From assembly GCA_009785655.1 (NCBI GenBank), contig WQVW01000034.1, positions 1 to 10,187 on the forward strand: a DNA stretch of 10,187 bases, in the 5' to 3' direction. Source of the stretch: Oscillospiraceae bacterium. GTDB taxonomy: Bacteria; Bacillota; Clostridia; Oscillospirales; Oscillospiraceae. The notes beneath the pieces were generated by a model that ran no database searches, was not told the DNA's origin, and was given only the letters and a program-made list of their open reading frames with translations. Every line of letters begins with the position of its first letter. The stretch's first letter is position 1. Both the position numbers and the translations under genes were made by a program. Below are positions 1 to 6,525 of the stretch, in pieces.

Positions 1-1
1 C

Positions 2-772
2 GAACGGGAACTGCAAACCAGTCTGGTTTTGCGTGGGGCGAAATCGTTGTCACTCACTGACGCGGGGCGCGAATTTCTGATCTATGCGGAAAAGATCGTC
101 AGCGAATATGAGAGTATGACGGAACGGCTTACAAAATACAAGCATGATGCGGAAAGCCGTGTTTCTGTATATACGGAGCCGCTGTGCGAATACGGCTATG
201 CGGACATGCTGACCCGATTCAAACATCACTCGCCGGAGATTGAAACTGAGGTTGCACAGCTCAGGGATGGGGATTTTGCCGCTCTTTTGAGTGTGCGGGA
301 TGACATCGTCTGCATTATGTTTTCAAACAACCAGTCAGCACCTGCCGGGACAAGGGTGCAAACACTTGTGGGTGACCGGCTGGCTGTGTTAGTAGGGAAA
401 TCGCACCGATTTGCCGGGATGCAGAATATAAAACTGCAACAATTGCAGGGCGAGCCGCTGCAGATAATCTCGCATGAGCAATCTCACTTTTTGAATACAT
501 TTGTGGCAGCGCAGTGCCATATTGCGGGATTCATGCCAGAGATTGTCCCATATGATCTCAGCTACAGCGCAATACGAGAAACAGCGCGGGAGCTAGGGAT
601 TGCAGCATTGATACCGGAACGGATTGCAAAGACAATCTGCGGCCATGATATGCAGGCGATCGAAGTTGCAGACTCCGGACAGTTTTTCATCAACGCAGTC
701 ATATCAGATAAATGCGCGAACGAAGCGGCAAAGGCATTGTTTTCGTTTCTGGAATCAGACGGAAAAGCTTGA
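2..772 (+). CDS. LysR-family transcriptional regulator, 5' end cut by window edge
   Basis: The frame is open from base 2, so the gene starts outside the window; 256 codons are present. The first visible residues (ERELQTSLVLRG, then SLSLTDAGREFL) match the end of the LysR winged helix-turn-helix, where the sequence normally reads like ELG..LF.R......LT.AG, followed by the linker helix. Most of the DNA-binding domain is therefore missing only because of the window edge. The rest fits the periplasmic-binding-protein-like effector domain, for example AVLVGKSHRFAG (the usual 'HPLA' region) and RELGIAALIPE (the usual 'G.GIA.LP' region). A TTG at 29 could be taken as a start by a gene finder, but the upstream codons continue the family motif, so it is internal. 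The gene converges on another LysR gene with a 41-bp gap and no hairpin I can see. The effector and target genes are unknown. Confidence 0.85.
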   Translation, partial: ERELQTSLVLRGAKSLSLTDAGREFLIYAEKIVSEYESMTERLTKYKHDAESRVSVYTEPLCEYGYADMLTRFKHHSPEIETEVAQLRDGDFAALLSVRDDIVCIMFSNNQSAPAGTRVQTLVGDRLAVLVGKSHRFAGMQNIKLQQLQGEPLQIISHEQSHFLNTFVAAQCHIAGFMPEIVPYDLSYSAIRETARELGIAALIPERIAKTICGHDMQAIEVADSGQFFINAVISDKCANEAAKALFSFLESDGKA

Positions 773-813
773 AACTTTACAAATATCCAATCTAAATTAT
801 AAAGCACATAACA

Positions 814-1725
814 TCACTTGCAATCGGTGTTTGGAGCGTTTTTGTGTCCGATTTTGTCAGACTCCGGAAGGAGGGAGTGTATCAGTTTTCGTATTGCTTC
901 CGGTGGCTGCGCAGTCGTGCAAATGGCGCATAGTGTCAGTCGGGGGGATTCCTCCAGATTGAGGATTGTGATTCCCTCGCGTACCAGTGTGTTTGCCGCG
1001 CTTTCGGCCAGCAGCGTGACGCCGTTCCCGGCAGACACGTTTGCCATAATGGCATGTATCGGCAGGTCATCTGGTGTTTCTTTGGGTGCAAAGCCCTCGG
1101 CTATGCAGGTTTGAAGCAGATAACTATACATAAGATAGTCGCCCTTGTGTAAATAAAACGTCTCATTATGAAACGCGCGCAAAGATACGGTGTCACGGTT
1201 AGCAAGCGGGTGATTTTCCGGCACTGCAACGACGATTAGGTCTTCGCTGAGCGGAAGCGTTAGCGGGTATTTACGTTCGACCAGTTGTTCGTAGACAATG
1301 CTGATATCAGCGCGGCCTTTATCCAGCATGGTGCAGATATTGCTGATAGGGGATTCAGTCATGCTGAGTTTTATTTTTGGTTCTGACTGCATAAACGCGG
1401 TAAGCCGACGTATTATGTGCGTTTGATGAAATGTCAGGGCAATATTCACAGCGGATTCATACGGCGAAGTATACTTATAAAACGCGGCGAGTTGATCGTC
1501 ATGCTGTTTGATGATATACGCGACGCTGGGATATATCAGCTCGCCCGCTTGTGTCAGTGTCAGCTGCTGTAGATTTTTGTTGAAAAGCTTTGCCGACAAC
1601 TCATCTTCCATCCGGCTGATATATTTCGATAAGGTTGACAAATTAAGACCCATCAGGGCCGCTGTGACCGACAGTTTCCGTGTTTTGGAGAGACTGAGAA
1701 AGCACCGCATCTGCAAGAATGTCAC
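814..1725 (-). CDS. LysR-family transcriptional regulator
   Basis: This is a 303-residue protein, normal length for the family. Residues 1-61 form the winged HTH: TFLQMRCFLSLSKTRKLSVTAALMGL, then the recognition-helix region STLSKYISRMEDELSAKLF, ending LTLTQAG. Residues from about 88 onward are the effector-binding domain, with ENHPLANRD and AGNGVTLLAE as its usual landmarks. I chose the GTG at 1725 because it places the HTH at the N terminus, has GAGG 8 bases upstream, and lies about 37 bases after the start predicted from a good promoter. The frame stays open upstream to an ATG at 1785 and beyond, but those starts have no Shine-Dalgarno and would place the promoter inside the gene. It is divergent from the methyltransferase gene at 1980, so regulation of that gene and of itself is the natural inference. 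The ligand is unknown. Confidence 0.9.
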   Translation of the reverse strand: MTFLQMRCFLSLSKTRKLSVTAALMGLNLSTLSKYISRMEDELSAKLFNKNLQQLTLTQAGELIYPSVAYIIKQHDDQLAAFYKYTSPYESAVNIALTFHQTHIIRRLTAFMQSEPKIKLSMTESPISNICTMLDKGRADISIVYEQLVERKYPLTLPLSEDLIVVAVPENHPLANRDTVSLRAFHNETFYLHKGDYLMYSYLLQTCIAEGFAPKETPDDLPIHAIMANVSAGNGVTLLAESAANTLVREGITILNLEESPRLTLCAICTTAQPPEAIRKLIHSLLPESDKIGHKNAPNTDCK

Positions 1726-1768
1726 GACAGGAACCTCATCATATTCGTTTTTTGTATATAATTTTATA

Positions 1769-1797
1769 ATTCTATCATGAATCATAATGGCTGGCAA
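1769..1797 (-). promoter_or_regulatory. Sigma-A-type promoter of the minus-strand LysR gene
   Basis: Read on the minus strand, TTGCCA (1797-1792), a 17-base spacer and TAGAAT (1774-1769) match the consensus at 5 of 6 positions in each box. Transcription would start near 1762, giving a leader of about 37 bases before the GTG at 1725 with its GAGG site. Confidence 0.65.
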
Positions 1798-1821
1798 TAT
1801 AAAAGTCACAGAAAGCACTGG

Positions 1822-1847
1822 CGGAATTTAAAAATTTTCCGTGAAAA
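1822..1847. promoter_or_regulatory. Candidate LysR-type operator between divergent promoters
   Basis: Two overlapping dyads are visible. CGGAA-N10-TTCCG spans 1822-1841. TTTTC-CGT-GAAAA spans 1835-1847 and is a perfect dyad of the T-N11-A form known for LysR-family recognition sites. The cluster lies just upstream of the -35 box of the rightward promoter, with centres about 50-60 bases before its predicted start, close to where LysR proteins usually bind. It also sits upstream of the leftward promoter. Binding by the neighbouring LysR protein is an inference from layout and symmetry. Confidence 0.5.
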
Positions 1848-1855
1848 AACGAGTA

Positions 1856-1884
1856 TTTACAAAAGTGACCGGGTAGGATATAAT
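1856..1884 (+). promoter_or_regulatory. Sigma-A-type promoter of the methyltransferase gene
   Basis: TTTACA (1856-1861), a 17-base spacer and a perfect TATAAT (1879-1884) are present. The predicted start is near 1891, leaving a leader of about 89 bases before the ATG at 1980. The leader shows no clear hairpin that I could find. Confidence 0.75.
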
Positions 1885-1979
1885 CATCTTTATCATATTT
1901 TGTAGTTTCGTCTTTTGTGTAAGAATGAAACGGTAATTTGCGCGTTAACATATGTAATATTTAAGGGGGACCATCCATC

Positions 1980-3089
1980 ATGAAATATCCACGCCCGAAA
2001 TACCTAGACCCTTCGGTAAAGACACAGACAGTGAAAGTGGCATACGGTGCAGACACCGCCGTGGCGCCTTTGTTTGATACGCCGATTTCTCCCCGCGAAA
2101 ATTTCCGCAGGAGCATAGGAAGGCAAGACCCAATATGGTACCCTAACGCGACGACAGATAAAATTACCATGAATACCAACGATGTCATATCATGGAATGT
2201 CCGTGGGATGCAGATCCATTCTGACTTTAACCTGAAAGTGACAGAGAATTATGAGTTTAAAGATTGGTTTAATACCGACTGGACGTGGGAAGCCACTGCC
2301 GGTGGTGCGATGCTTACCCCGGGCACGCAGCTTTTAGACGATATTACACAGTGGGAAAAGAAAGTCGTATTCCCAGACCTCACCGAATGGGGATTTAAAG
2401 AAAAAGCCGAAGCGTTTATGAAAACCAAATATGACCCGGCCAAAGCCGTGTCATACGACATGGGCAGGGGCGTGACGGAACGGCTGGTATCCGTTATGGG
2501 CGGCTATACAGATTCTATGGAAGCGTTGCTGATAGAGCCGGAGGCGGTGCTTGACTTCTTTAACGCATATGCGGACTTCATGATCCAGGTCTTTGATACA
2601 ATGAACGGCCTGTATCCGCTGGATATCATCACAATCCACGATGACTGGGGAACAGAGCGTGATACGTTCTTCTCCGAAAAAGTGATGGAAGAGCTTGTCT
2701 ATGAACCAACGAAGCGCTTGATTGACCATATCAAGAAAAACGATGTGTTTATCGAATGGCACACCTGCGGCAACGTCACACGGTTTTTCCCGTATATGAA
2801 ACAACTGGGCGTTGATATTGCCCAAATACAGGGCAGAGCAGTTGATATGCCAAAGATGAAAGAATTGTACGGAGACACCATAGGCTTCTGCACCATGCCG
2901 CATGGGTTGGATATGACGAAGCAGAACACAAAAGAGGACTATATTGAAGCGATCCGCAAAACGATCGACATCTACGGCCCCGGCGGAGGCAGCTATCTGA
3001 TGATGTTCACCCCAGATCCGGAGCTTTTGTGGGACGTTTGCTCCGAAAATTACTGCTACAGCAGGGAGTTGTACGATAGTCTGAGATAG
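1980..3089 (+). CDS. Uroporphyrinogen decarboxylase-fold (MtaA-like) methyltransferase family protein
   Basis: This 369-residue protein belongs to the UROD/corrinoid-methyltransferase superfamily. In that family the MtaA/MtbA-type members move methyl groups between a corrinoid protein and a thiol using a zinc site. Visible landmarks are the HDDWGTE segment (220-226), typical of the non-heme UROD-like branch of anaerobes, and HTCGNV (261-266), equivalent to the His-X-Cys zinc-ligand pair (H261, C263). The third cysteine of MtaA-type sites is not evident where I expect it, in the glycine-rich stretch GPGGGSYLMMFTP (333-345); other cysteines are C304, C354 and C359. True heme-pathway UroD is unlikely because the N-terminal half does not read like HemE and no heme genes are nearby. 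AAGGGGG lies 10 bases before the ATG. No corrinoid protein gene is adjacent, so substrate and partner are unknown. The divergent LysR gene probably regulates it. Confidence 0.82.
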   Translation: MKYPRPKYLDPSVKTQTVKVAYGADTAVAPLFDTPISPRENFRRSIGRQDPIWYPNATTDKITMNTNDVISWNVRGMQIHSDFNLKVTENYEFKDWFNTDWTWEATAGGAMLTPGTQLLDDITQWEKKVVFPDLTEWGFKEKAEAFMKTKYDPAKAVSYDMGRGVTERLVSVMGGYTDSMEALLIEPEAVLDFFNAYADFMIQVFDTMNGLYPLDIITIHDDWGTERDTFFSEKVMEELVYEPTKRLIDHIKKNDVFIEWHTCGNVTRFFPYMKQLGVDIAQIQGRAVDMPKMKELYGDTIGFCTMPHGLDMTKQNTKEDYIEAIRKTIDIYGPGGGSYLMMFTPDPELLWDVCSENYCYSRELYDSLR

Positions 3090-3115
3090 ATATACATAAT
3101 GCGATAAACGATACA

Positions 3116-3147
3116 CGCCCTGGTCTGATTGTTTTAAGACCAGGGCG
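3116..3147 (+). terminator. Rho-independent terminator after the methyltransferase gene
   Basis: A perfect 11-bp stem (CGCCCTGGTCT at 3116-3126 with AGACCAGGGCG at 3137-3147) encloses a 10-base loop. It is followed by an AT-rich stretch with several T runs rather than one clean T tract. It lies 26 bases after the stop codon. Confidence 0.75.
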
Positions 3148-3209
3148 AATGAGTATTATTTATTTTGCGGGTGTTTTGTTTACAGCGTTACGAAGGGAAG
3201 GATTTCTAT

Positions 3210-3698
3210 ATGAGAGTGAAATCCACTGTGAGACAATCTATGAAGAATCAAAGAATGGACTTTTTCAAGACTGCTATTATTACATACTTGGCGGCCTCTA
3301 AAATCCTCAACTGGATTGATAAGGGCTTAGATGTGATGCAAAGTGACGCAGAGGGTGCACGGTTTGCAATCATCGCTAGATTAATAGTCAGAGAGCTGCC
3401 CCTTATACTTGCCGTAGTGGGGCTTGTGTTTGTTCACAAATCAAAAGGTCGCCTATGGATTAAACTTATGGTGGGGTATGTTGCCACAATTGCAATACTA
3501 TTTGCATACTTATTCATAGCACCGTTTTTTTTCAATTTGCTTGTGGTAACTCCATTATTTGATCTGTTCATGTATTATACGGTGAGCTATGTGATTTTGA
3601 ACCTAGTTCTGATCGGCAAAAGCTTTTTAAAGACAAAGACAAAGACTGAGGAAGTTTCAATTATAAACGCAGAATTCAGGAAAGATAAAGGCGGCTAA
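3210..3698 (+). CDS. Small hypothetical membrane protein
   Basis: I do not recognise this 162-residue protein. It has a basic N terminus (MRVKSTVRQSMKNQR), an amphipathic or weakly hydrophobic stretch at about 18-35, and hydrophobic segments at about 60-77, 85-106 and 110-137 (the last may count as one or two spans). A charged tail follows, with the repeat KTKTKT and RKDKGG. This gives three or four membrane spans with positive flanks. The ATG at 3210 is preferred because GGAAGG ends 8 bases before it; an upstream TTG at 3165 would add 15 residues but has no binding site. The gene is visibly AT-richer than the methyltransferase before it and lies directly behind that gene's terminator. It may be co-transcribed with the Nudix gene 94 bases downstream. 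No function can be assigned. Confidence 0.7.
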   Translation: MRVKSTVRQSMKNQRMDFFKTAIITYLAASKILNWIDKGLDVMQSDAEGARFAIIARLIVRELPLILAVVGLVFVHKSKGRLWIKLMVGYVATIAILFAYLFIAPFFFNLLVVTPLFDLFMYYTVSYVILNLVLIGKSFLKTKTKTEEVSIINAEFRKDKGG

Positions 3699-3792
3699 AT
3701 GAGTTTACTGTACAAAATAAGTAAAATCTATAGGAAACGATAGAGACCGGGAGAGCCCATTAAGACGCTATTACAGGAGAAAGGAAAATTTT

Positions 3793-4290
3793 ATGACGGA
3801 TATTACTTTTAGGGCAGACAATGGATATTTTATTTATAAAACTGGGGCAATCATAATTCACGAAAATAAAGTATTGATGGTAAAAAACGAAAACTTCCCT
3901 TATTATTATACCGTGGGCGGAAGGGCAGGCTTTGGAGAAACATCAGAAGAAGCTGTTTTAAGGGAAGCATATGAAGAAACCAATGTAAAATTTGAAATAG
4001 ACAGATTGGCTTTTATACACGAGAATTTCATTATTACGGATCTTTTTGGCATAGATAGTGCGCACCATGAAATCGGTTTATATTACTTAATGAAACAGTC
4101 CGGAGACATAGATAAAATAAAGTGCGGCAGCGTTGGGGCAGATGGCGGCGAAGAGTCGTTGCATTGGCTGCCCTTAGATGAACTGTCAGACCTTCATTTA
4201 TTCCCTGTATTTTATAAAACAGAGTTGCAAAATTTAACCGATGAAGTACGTCATTTTATTACCAAAGACGGGAATACGTATCGCGTTTAA
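3793..4290 (+). CDS. Nudix hydrolase
   Basis: This 165-residue protein carries the Nudix signature G-x5-E-x7-R-E-U-x-E-E-x-G-U at residues 43-65: G43, E49, R57, E58, E61 and E62 are all present. The glycine near the end is replaced by N64, a tolerated change. Nudix enzymes hydrolyse nucleoside diphosphates linked to another group, using Mg2+ held by the REUxEE glutamates. The N-terminal strand region (GAIIIHENKVLMVKN) and the later ESLHWLPLDEL segment (about 121-131) are typical of the fold, and the protein is probably cytosolic. A strong AGGAGAAAGG purine run precedes the ATG. The substrate cannot be read from the sequence. Codon use is AT-rich compared with the methyltransferase and pyrophosphatase genes, and the gene sits 46 bases before the epimerase, so they may share a transcript. 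Confidence 0.92.
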   Translation: MTDITFRADNGYFIYKTGAIIIHENKVLMVKNENFPYYYTVGGRAGFGETSEEAVLREAYEETNVKFEIDRLAFIHENFIITDLFGIDSAHHEIGLYYLMKQSGDIDKIKCGSVGADGGEESLHWLPLDELSDLHLFPVFYKTELQNLTDEVRHFITKDGNTYRV

Positions 4291-4336
4291 TAAAAATTGT
4301 CTACAGGAATAAAAGAGATCACACAGGAGAACACCT

Positions 4337-5437
4337 ATGATTAAAGTATTCACCATATTCGGCACACGGCCAGAAGCTATTAAAATGGCACCGCTTGTTA
4401 AAGAGCTTGAGTCAAGGCCGGAGATAGAATCCATCGTGTGCGTGACGGCGCAGCACAGGCAGATGCTGGATCAGGTGCTGAAGATTTTCGATATAAAACC
4501 GGACTTTGACTTAGACCTGATGCGTCATGGACAGACATTGTCCGATATCACCAGCGGCGCGTTGACCGGGATTGAGAATGTCTTGAAAGAAACCCGGCCG
4601 GATGTTGTATTGGTTCATGGGGACACTACGACGACTTTAGCCGGTGCGTTGGCGGCTTTTTATCAGCAGATCCCCGTTGGACATGTGGAGGCTGGTCTGC
4701 GGACGTGGAACAAATACTCACCCTATCCGGAGGAGATGAACCGGCAGATGGTTGATTGCATCGCCGATCTGCTATTTGCCCCGACCGAAGAGAGCAAGCA
4801 AAACTTGCTGTTGGAAAATAAGGACGAGTCGAAAATATTTGTCACCGGGAATACAGCGATAGACGCGCTAAAGACCACAGTGACAAGCGGCTATGCCCAC
4901 CCAATCCTCGATTGGTGCGCCGACAGCAGGCTGATATTGCTGACAGCGCATAGAAGAGAGAATCTAGGCCAGCCGCTGTATCAAATTTTCCGGGCGGTTA
5001 GGCGTATTGTAGACAAGTCCCCGGATATTAAAGTTGTTTATCCTGTTCACATGAATCCCAAGGTGCGTGCAGTAGCGGATGAAGTATTGTCCGGCTGCGA
5101 TAGTATAAGATTGATTGAGCCGTTGGACGTGATAGATTTCCATAATTTTATCAATGCGGCGCATATCATTCTCACCGATAGCGGCGGGATTCAAGAGGAA
5201 GCACCGTCGCTTGGTAAACCTGTACTGGTGCTGCGGGATACCACCGAAAGACCGGAAGGCATCGCGGCAGGCACGTTGAAACTTACCGGCACTGATGAGG
5301 AGACTGTGTATCGCCACACGAGAGTGTTGCTTACCGACAAAACGTTGTATGACCAAATGAGCAAAGCCAGCAATCCTTACGGCGACGGGGAAGCCAGTAT
5401 CAGGATTGCTGACGTGATTGTTGAAAAATATAGTTAA
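4337..5437 (+). CDS. wecB: UDP-N-acetylglucosamine 2-epimerase (non-hydrolysing)
   Basis: This enzyme interconverts UDP-GlcNAc and UDP-ManNAc in the cytosol, supplying ManNAc for teichoic-acid linkage units, capsule or other surface glycans. The protein has 366 residues, close to the family norm. Visible family motifs are FGTRPEAIKMAPL (8-20), HGDTTTTLA (94-102, with D96), HVEAGLRT (116-123, with E118), PEEMNRQ (131-137, with E132), TAHRREN (203-209), DSGGIQEEAP (281-290) and RDTTERPEG (300-308). D96, E118 and E132 correspond to the acidic catalytic residues known for E. coli WecB. AGGAG lies just ahead of the ATG. The Bacillus equivalent is called mnaA. No glycosyltransferase or ManNAc dehydrogenase gene is adjacent, so it acts as a stand-alone supply enzyme or serves a cluster elsewhere. 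It converges on the deacetylase gene with a 13-bp gap and no obvious hairpin. Confidence 0.95.
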   Translation: MIKVFTIFGTRPEAIKMAPLVKELESRPEIESIVCVTAQHRQMLDQVLKIFDIKPDFDLDLMRHGQTLSDITSGALTGIENVLKETRPDVVLVHGDTTTTLAGALAAFYQQIPVGHVEAGLRTWNKYSPYPEEMNRQMVDCIADLLFAPTEESKQNLLLENKDESKIFVTGNTAIDALKTTVTSGYAHPILDWCADSRLILLTAHRRENLGQPLYQIFRAVRRIVDKSPDIKVVYPVHMNPKVRAVADEVLSGCDSIRLIEPLDVIDFHNFINAAHIILTDSGGIQEEAPSLGKPVLVLRDTTERPEGIAAGTLKLTGTDEETVYRHTRVLLTDKTLYDQMSKASNPYGDGEASIRIADVIVEKYS

Positions 5438-5450
5438 AATGTGTGTGTGA

Positions 5451-6356
5451 TTAATTCATTTTGCCCGGTGTTCCGTACAGTTTGCCCGGCTCCAGCTCGC
5501 CATATAAGTGATACAGCAGTTCAGACACGGTCACCAGTTGGTATCCTTCGGCGATTAACGAGGGTATGACAAGTTCCATCGCGGCGACGGTTGTGGGGTG
5601 GATATCGTGCAGCAGAATAATGGCACCTTCTTCCACCCGGTTCATGATGTTGTTGTATATGGTTTGGGCATCCCGATACTTCCAATCCATCGGATCCAGC
5701 GTCCAATTTACAACGGAATAACCCAATTCGCCGGAGATGTTCGCGACGTTGCTGTTCAGCCAGCCATATGGCGGGCGAAAGAAACGCGGCGAAATGCCTG
5801 TGACCTCATCAATGATTGCGCTGGTGTTTTGTATCGTTTCAGCAATTGCTTGACAGCTCAACGCAGAAAGATTGCGGTGCGACCAGGTGTGCCCCGCGAC
5901 TTCACTGCCGATGTTGACAGTGCGCAATACTGTATCCTGTCGTGCCTCTACGCGATATCCCAGGACGAAAAAAGTTGCCCGGGCATTGTATTGTTCCAGT
6001 ATATTTAAAATATAATCGGTAAATCGACTGGGGCCGTCGTCAAAAGTAAGCGCAATCATGGGTCTGTCGCGCATGTCGATTTCCGGGTTCAGCCATGATT
6101 CGGGTTCGCTATTGCCCGGCTCATACTCAATATCGTCCTCTGCACATTCAACTTCGGTTTCATGGTTGTCTGGTATGTATTCAGCGTCGTTATGGGCGAG
6201 ATTGGTTTCCGTTGGCATCTCTGCCTCTGGCGGGGGCAGGAGCGGCTGCGTTGTGCGCGATTCCTCCGCAGTGGTTGGGAAATATTGCGGATATTCGTCA
6301 CATCCCGTAAATAATGTAACCAAAATAACCATTAACAATGCGATTAAAATTTTCAC
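5451..6356 (-). CDS. Polysaccharide deacetylase (NodB domain) lipoprotein
   Basis: This 301-residue protein starts at a GTG (6356) with GAGGGG 11 bases upstream. Residues 1-19 are a lipoprotein signal ending in FTGC, with C19 the likely lipidated residue. Residues 20-95 are an acidic, proline-rich linker. The NodB domain follows, with all five motifs: TFDDGP (104-109, D106 and D107), HTWSH (156-160, metal ligands H156 and H160), RPPYG (194-198), DPMDW (221-225) and LLHD (248-251, H250). Such enzymes remove N-acetyl groups from peptidoglycan GlcNAc or MurNAc, or from other GlcNAc polymers, outside the membrane; an intact metal site suggests activity. A PgdA-like role in lysozyme resistance is possible, but the true substrate is unknown and related proteins also act in spore cortex formation. 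It has its own strong promoter. Confidence 0.93.
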   Translation of the reverse strand: MKILIALLMVILVTLFTGCDEYPQYFPTTAEESRTTQPLLPPPEAEMPTETNLAHNDAEYIPDNHETEVECAEDDIEYEPGNSEPESWLNPEIDMRDRPMIALTFDDGPSRFTDYILNILEQYNARATFFVLGYRVEARQDTVLRTVNIGSEVAGHTWSHRNLSALSCQAIAETIQNTSAIIDEVTGISPRFFRPPYGWLNSNVANISGELGYSVVNWTLDPMDWKYRDAQTIYNNIMNRVEEGAIILLHDIHPTTVAAMELVIPSLIAEGYQLVTVSELLYHLYGELEPGKLYGTPGKMN

Positions 6357-6387
6357 GTAAAATGCTACCCCTCTCTTTGTCTATGAC

Positions 6388-6416
6388 ATTATACGTGAAC
6401 TGAGGGGTTTCGTCAA
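6388..6416 (-). promoter_or_regulatory. Strong sigma-A-type promoter of the deacetylase gene
   Basis: On the minus strand, TTGACG (6416-6411), a 17-base spacer and a perfect TATAAT (6393-6388) match 11 of 12 consensus positions. The predicted start is near 6381, giving a leader of about 25 bases. A 7-bp inverted repeat (ACCCCTC at 6367-6373, GAGGGGT at 6402-6408) flanks the -10 box and start site and could be an operator. Confidence 0.8.
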
Positions 6417-6466
6417 GATTCGACAATCAGAAATATTAGAACGAGGATAGAGGGACAGACTTTTTC

Positions 6467-6495
6467 TTGCGTTCGTGTTTTTTTGCTATTTTAAT
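6467..6495 (+). promoter_or_regulatory. Weak candidate promoter of hppA
   Basis: TTGCGT (6467-6472), 17 bases, then TTTAAT (6490-6495). The -10 box matches 5 of 6 positions but the -35 box only 3 of 6. It is the best candidate upstream of the structured leader and would give a leader of about 130 bases. The case rests mainly on position. Confidence 0.25.
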
Positions 6496-6525
6496 CCATC
6501 GTTGTTTTGTTACCATTCTATACAG

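Noticed and set aside
1726..1818. Longer start of the LysR gene at 1818 or 1785
   Set aside because: The HTH would begin more than 20 residues late, no ribosome binding site precedes these starts, and a good promoter for the gene lies at 1769-1797.
1980..3089. Genuine heme-pathway uroporphyrinogen decarboxylase (hemE)
   Set aside because: The HDDWG and HTCG landmarks point to the methyltransferase branch and no heme biosynthesis gene is near.
2451..3116. A 221-codon open frame on the minus strand opposite the methyltransferase gene
   Set aside because: It lies wholly opposite a well-supported family gene, has no family-like motifs and no clear ribosome binding site, so it is a shadow frame.
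3165..3209. TTG start at 3165 for the membrane protein
   Set aside because: No binding site precedes it, while GGAAGG is ideally spaced before the ATG at 3210.
3699..3792. Promoter for the Nudix gene (TTTACT with a TCTATA 17 bases later)
   Set aside because: The -10 candidate matches the consensus at only about half the positions, too weak to list.
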